Both the position numbers and the translations under genes were made by a program. Positions 5,038 to 5,962 of a DNA stretch of 5,962 bases are shown one piece after another. The notes under the pieces were generated by a model. It had not been told where the DNA came from. It ran no database searches and saw only the letters and a program-made list of their open reading frames with translations. Location of the stretch: assembly GCA_959022875.1 (NCBI GenBank), contig CAUFAM010000083.1, positions 1 to 5,962 on the forward strand. Direction: 5' to 3'. Source of the stretch: an uncultured Oscillospiraceae bacterium (lineage in GTDB: Bacteria; Bacillota; Clostridia; Oscillospirales; Oscillospiraceae). Position 1 is the first letter of the stretch. Every line of letters starts with the position of its first letter.

Positions 5038-5043
5038 TATACT
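5038..5043 (+). promoter_or_regulatory. -10 element of the pstS promoter
   Basis: TATACT (5038-5043) is a good -10, but the position 17 bp upstream (TTTCGC, 5015-5020) is a poor -35. The last Pho-like hexamer ends 9 bp before the -10. This is the layout of an activated Pho promoter, where the regulator replaces -35 contacts. A start near 5050 would give a leader of about 50 nt. Confidence 0.6.
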
Positions 5044-5098
5044 GGGCACCGTAAGCCAAGCAAGACCAAAATGTAAAACAAAAAAGGAGTACTTAACA

Positions 5099-5962
5099 AT
5101 GAAAAAACTGACTTGCCTGGGCCTGTCCATTGTCATGGCCCTGTCCCTGCTCACCGCCTGCGGCGGCGGCGAGACTTCCACTGCCGGTTCTGAGGCTGGC
5201 AGCACCCCCTCCACCAGCGCCGCCCAGAGCGCTGAGAACGCCGGTGCCACTGAGGAAATCACCGGCACTGTGAACACCGACGGTTCCACCTCCATGGCCG
5301 ACGTGATGGCCGTTCTCCAGGAGACCTTCAAAGAGGTTCAGCCCGGCATCAATGTAAACTATACCGGTTCCGGTTCCGGTTCCGGCATTACCAATGTGCT
5401 CAACGGTTCTGTTGACATCGGCCTGTCTTCCCGTGCCCTGAAGGCGGAGGAAGAGGAGCAGGGCGCTGTGGCCCACGTTGTGGCTCTGGACGGTGTGGCG
5501 GTTGTGGTCAACCCCGAGAACACTGTGGCCGACCTGACTGTGGAGCAGATTGCCCAGATCTTCTCCGGCGAGATCACCAATTGGTCTGAGCTGGGTGGTG
5601 CCGACGCTGAGATCGCTGTGTTCGGCCGTGAGTCCGGTTCCGGTACCCGCAGCGCCTTCGAGGAGATCGTGGGTGTGGAGGATGCCTGTGCCTACACCAA
5701 TGAGTATTCTTCCACCGGCGACATGGTGGGCGCTGTGGCCGGCAACCCCAATGCCATCGGCTACGCCTCCCTGTCCGCTGTGGACGAGAGCGTGGTTGCC
5801 GTGAAGGTCAACGGTGTGGCTCCCTCCGAGGCCACCGTGAAGGACGGCACCTATGAGATCCAGCGCCCCTTCGTTATGGTCACCAAGGAGGGCGCCGAGC
5901 TCTCTGAGGCTGCCCAGGCTTTCCTGGACTACGCCATGAGCGCTGATGTGGCCGAATACATC
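5099..5962 (+). CDS. pstS: Phosphate ABC transporter substrate-binding lipoprotein PstS (C-terminus cut by window edge)
   Basis: PstS captures phosphate outside the membrane and hands it to the PstCAB importer. The signal peptide MKKLTCLGLSIVMALSLLTA ends in the lipobox LTAC, with C21 as the lipidated residue. A Gly/Ser/Thr/Ala-rich tether follows (22-52). The mature domain shows TDGSTSM (60-66), the phosphate loop NYTGSGSGSGI (87-97), DIGLSSR (106-112), the Type 2 periplasmic-binding stretch IFSGEITNWSELGG (154-167), RESGSGTRSAFEE (177-189) and GNPNAIGYASL (215-225). All 288 visible codons are open. Family length suggests only about 10-15 residues are missing. The start at 5099 has GGAG (5086-5089) 9 nt upstream. 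The Pho-like repeats before it fit phosphate-starvation control, and pstC, pstA and pstB would be expected to follow. Confidence 0.95.
   Translation, partial: MKKLTCLGLSIVMALSLLTACGGGETSTAGSEAGSTPSTSAAQSAENAGATEEITGTVNTDGSTSMADVMAVLQETFKEVQPGINVNYTGSGSGSGITNVLNGSVDIGLSSRALKAEEEEQGAVAHVVALDGVAVVVNPENTVADLTVEQIAQIFSGEITNWSELGGADAEIAVFGRESGSGTRSAFEEIVGVEDACAYTNEYSSTGDMVGAVAGNPNAIGYASLSAVDESVVAVKVNGVAPSEATVKDGTYEIQRPFVMVTKEGAELSEAAQAFLDYAMSADVAEYI

Noticed and set aside
5364..5382. GGTTCC hexamer repeated three times inside pstS, considered as a phase-variable repeat
   Set aside because: It encodes GSGSGS of the normal PstS phosphate-binding loop, and changes by 6-nt units would stay in frame.

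Overview
The window is GC-rich, compact Firmicutes-type DNA with strong AGGAGG ribosome binding sites. Gene content and protein style suggest a gut Clostridia, probably of the Oscillospiraceae / Flavonifractor-Lawsonibacter kind; this taxonomic guess rests on style and not on a search.

Bases 1-4194 hold a leftward (minus-strand) thiamine operon. Its promoter lies at 4166-4194. It is followed by a TPP riboswitch (about 4042-4139) and a Rho-independent terminator (3986-4034). The genes follow in the order thiM (3146-3967), thiE (2518-3159), a HAD-family phosphatase (1862-2521), thiD (728-1540) and thiC (1-714, cut by the window edge). ThiC and ThiD supply HMP-PP, ThiM rescues hydroxyethylthiazole, and ThiE joins the two into thiamine monophosphate. 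The HAD protein may act on a thiamine intermediate, but that is inferred only from its place in the operon. The first three genes overlap each other, and thiD-thiC are 13 bp apart. Between the HAD gene and thiD lies a 321-bp gene-free stretch with two diverged copies of a structured repeat, whose substitutions preserve base pairing.

Bases 4189-4922 run rightward: cytidine deaminase (cdd, 4239-4634) and a small DUF378-type membrane protein (4710-4922), closed by a strong, probably bidirectional terminator (4945-4985). The cdd promoter and the thiamine promoter are divergent. They appear to share one palindromic -35 hexamer (TTGCAA, 4189-4194), with 17-bp spacers on both sides.

Bases 4986-5962 hold a Pho-box-like regulatory region and the start of pstS, the lipoprotein that binds phosphate for the Pst transporter; the gene runs off the right edge with probably only a few codons missing.

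Most of the window is ordinary metabolism. The parts worth a second look are the covarying repeat pair inside the thi operon, the shared -35 promoter pair, the layout of the riboswitch leader, and the HAD gene.
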